Below are positions 13,709 to 14,152 of a stretch of 14,152 bases of DNA, piece by piece. This stretch comes from CAVVVS01 sp963751355 (lineage in GTDB: Bacteria > Bacteroidota > Ignavibacteria > Ignavibacteriales > Ignavibacteriaceae): NCBI GenBank assembly GCA_963751355.1, contig CAVVVS010000010.1, positions 1-14,152 on the forward strand. The letters run 5' to 3'. A program made the position numbers and the translations under genes. A model generated the notes under the pieces. It ran no database searches and had not been told where the DNA came from. It saw only the letters and a list, made by a program, of their open reading frames with translations. Numbering within the stretch: position 1 is the first letter of the stretch; each line of letters begins with the position of its first letter.

Positions 13709-13762
13709 CGTAAATAAGATTAAGTATTTATAATGGGAATTCACTAAATATATTATAACAAA

Positions 13763-14152
13763 ATGTTTTACAAATACACTTTCTATAAATTGTATAAATG
13801 GGCTGAAATTGGAGTAGGTGAAAATGTGTTTTATCCACATTTGGGAGCGATTTATCTTCTTACTTTATTACTCTTATCAAATGCTTATTTCGTCTTAGTT
13901 GTGCTTGATAGATTACAGATTCTAAAATATGAAGGAGATTTTATTTATAGTATCTCGGCAAAAATATTAATTGCAGTATTTGTATCAATGCTTCTATTCA
14001 ATCACCTGTATTTCTTTTGGATTTATAAATGGAAAGAGATCATAATTTATTTTAAGTCTAATAGTGTTTCATCAAGAGTAAAATTACTTTCAAATTCTTA
14101 TATCGGTTTTTTTGTTTTAAGTTTTTTAATAATATACTTTTTTAATTTATAA
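13763..14152 (+). CDS. small multi-pass membrane protein, function unknown
   Basis: I do not recognise the family. The complete 129-residue frame has its TAA at the window edge. An aromatic and basic N-terminus (MFYKYTFYKLYKWAEIG) precedes three predicted transmembrane helices: about 26-48 (LGAIYLLTLLLLSNAYFVLV), 64-86 (SAKILIAVFVSMLLFNHLYF) and 110-128 (SYIGFFVLSFLIIYFFNL). Charged loops follow the first and second helices (DRLQILKYEGD, KWKEII, KSNSVSSRVK). Small membrane proteins starting with a YK.YKW-type motif are a frequent integron-cassette type in this kind of array, but that comparison is from general impression. The ATG lies 60 bases after the crossover point; the ATG at 13733 runs into a stop. 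The attC of this cassette would lie beyond the window. Confidence 0.82.
   Translation: MFYKYTFYKLYKWAEIGVGENVFYPHLGAIYLLTLLLLSNAYFVLVVLDRLQILKYEGDFIYSISAKILIAVFVSMLLFNHLYFFWIYKWKEIIIYFKSNSVSSRVKLLSNSYIGFFVLSFLIIYFFNL

Overview
This window is a stretch of a chromosomal-type (sedentary) integron cassette array interrupted by one insertion sequence. The DNA is AT-rich. All convincing non-transposon genes lie on the + strand, and each is followed by a long, imperfectly palindromic attC recombination site. I count twelve attC sites, one of them cut by the window start and by the IS. Ten complete cassettes, cassette 1 with its 5' edge at the IS junction, and an open-ended last cassette can be delimited. 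The decisive evidence is that the R'' box at the end of each cassette is the reverse complement of the R' box at the START of the same cassette (for example GTTAGCT at 9362 with AGCTAAC at 10612), as expected if each cassette once closed into a circle. No integrase gene is in the window. A signal-peptide barrel protein ending in a Bacteroidota-style outer-membrane signature, HigBA modules of the kind common in that group, and a TTTG-N20-TAACTTTG promoter point to the Bacteroidota/Ignavibacteria (FCB) branch. That placement is an inference.

Layout: 1-333, the 3' part of an attC carrying a 132-bp insert. 334-2233, an IS110/IS1111-type element sitting in that attC, with its transposase frame broken by one TGA. 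2235-3309, a HigBA toxin-antitoxin cassette. 3310-4024 and 4025-4740, two tandem near-identical cassettes with no gene I can support. 4741-6481, a two-gene cassette (membrane-anchored protein, then a propeller-like/TPR protein). 6482-7616, a two-helix membrane-anchored protein. 7617-8609, an outer-membrane barrel protein. 8610-9362, a gene-less cassette diverged from the 715-bp family. 9363-10790, a PD-(D/E)XK nuclease-like protein, a candidate defence gene. 10791-11505, a third copy of the 715-bp gene-less cassette. 11506-12824, a DUF6236-like protein. 12825-13702, a second, different HigBA-type module with its own promoter. 13703-14152, a small multi-pass membrane protein.

The cassettes are probably independent units brought together by integrase activity, so neighbouring genes need not share a pathway. 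The two toxin-antitoxin modules would help hold the array in place. The most unusual features are: (1) an identical 132-bp structured element inserted at exactly the same position and orientation in three different attC sites; (2) a gene-less 715-bp cassette present three times, with a diverged fourth relative that keeps the same internal two-unit organisation; (3) an IS1111-like insertion at the attC R' box with a candidate bridge-RNA hairpin in its non-coding end; (4) a class of longer attC sites with an extra internal hairpin supported by compensatory base changes.
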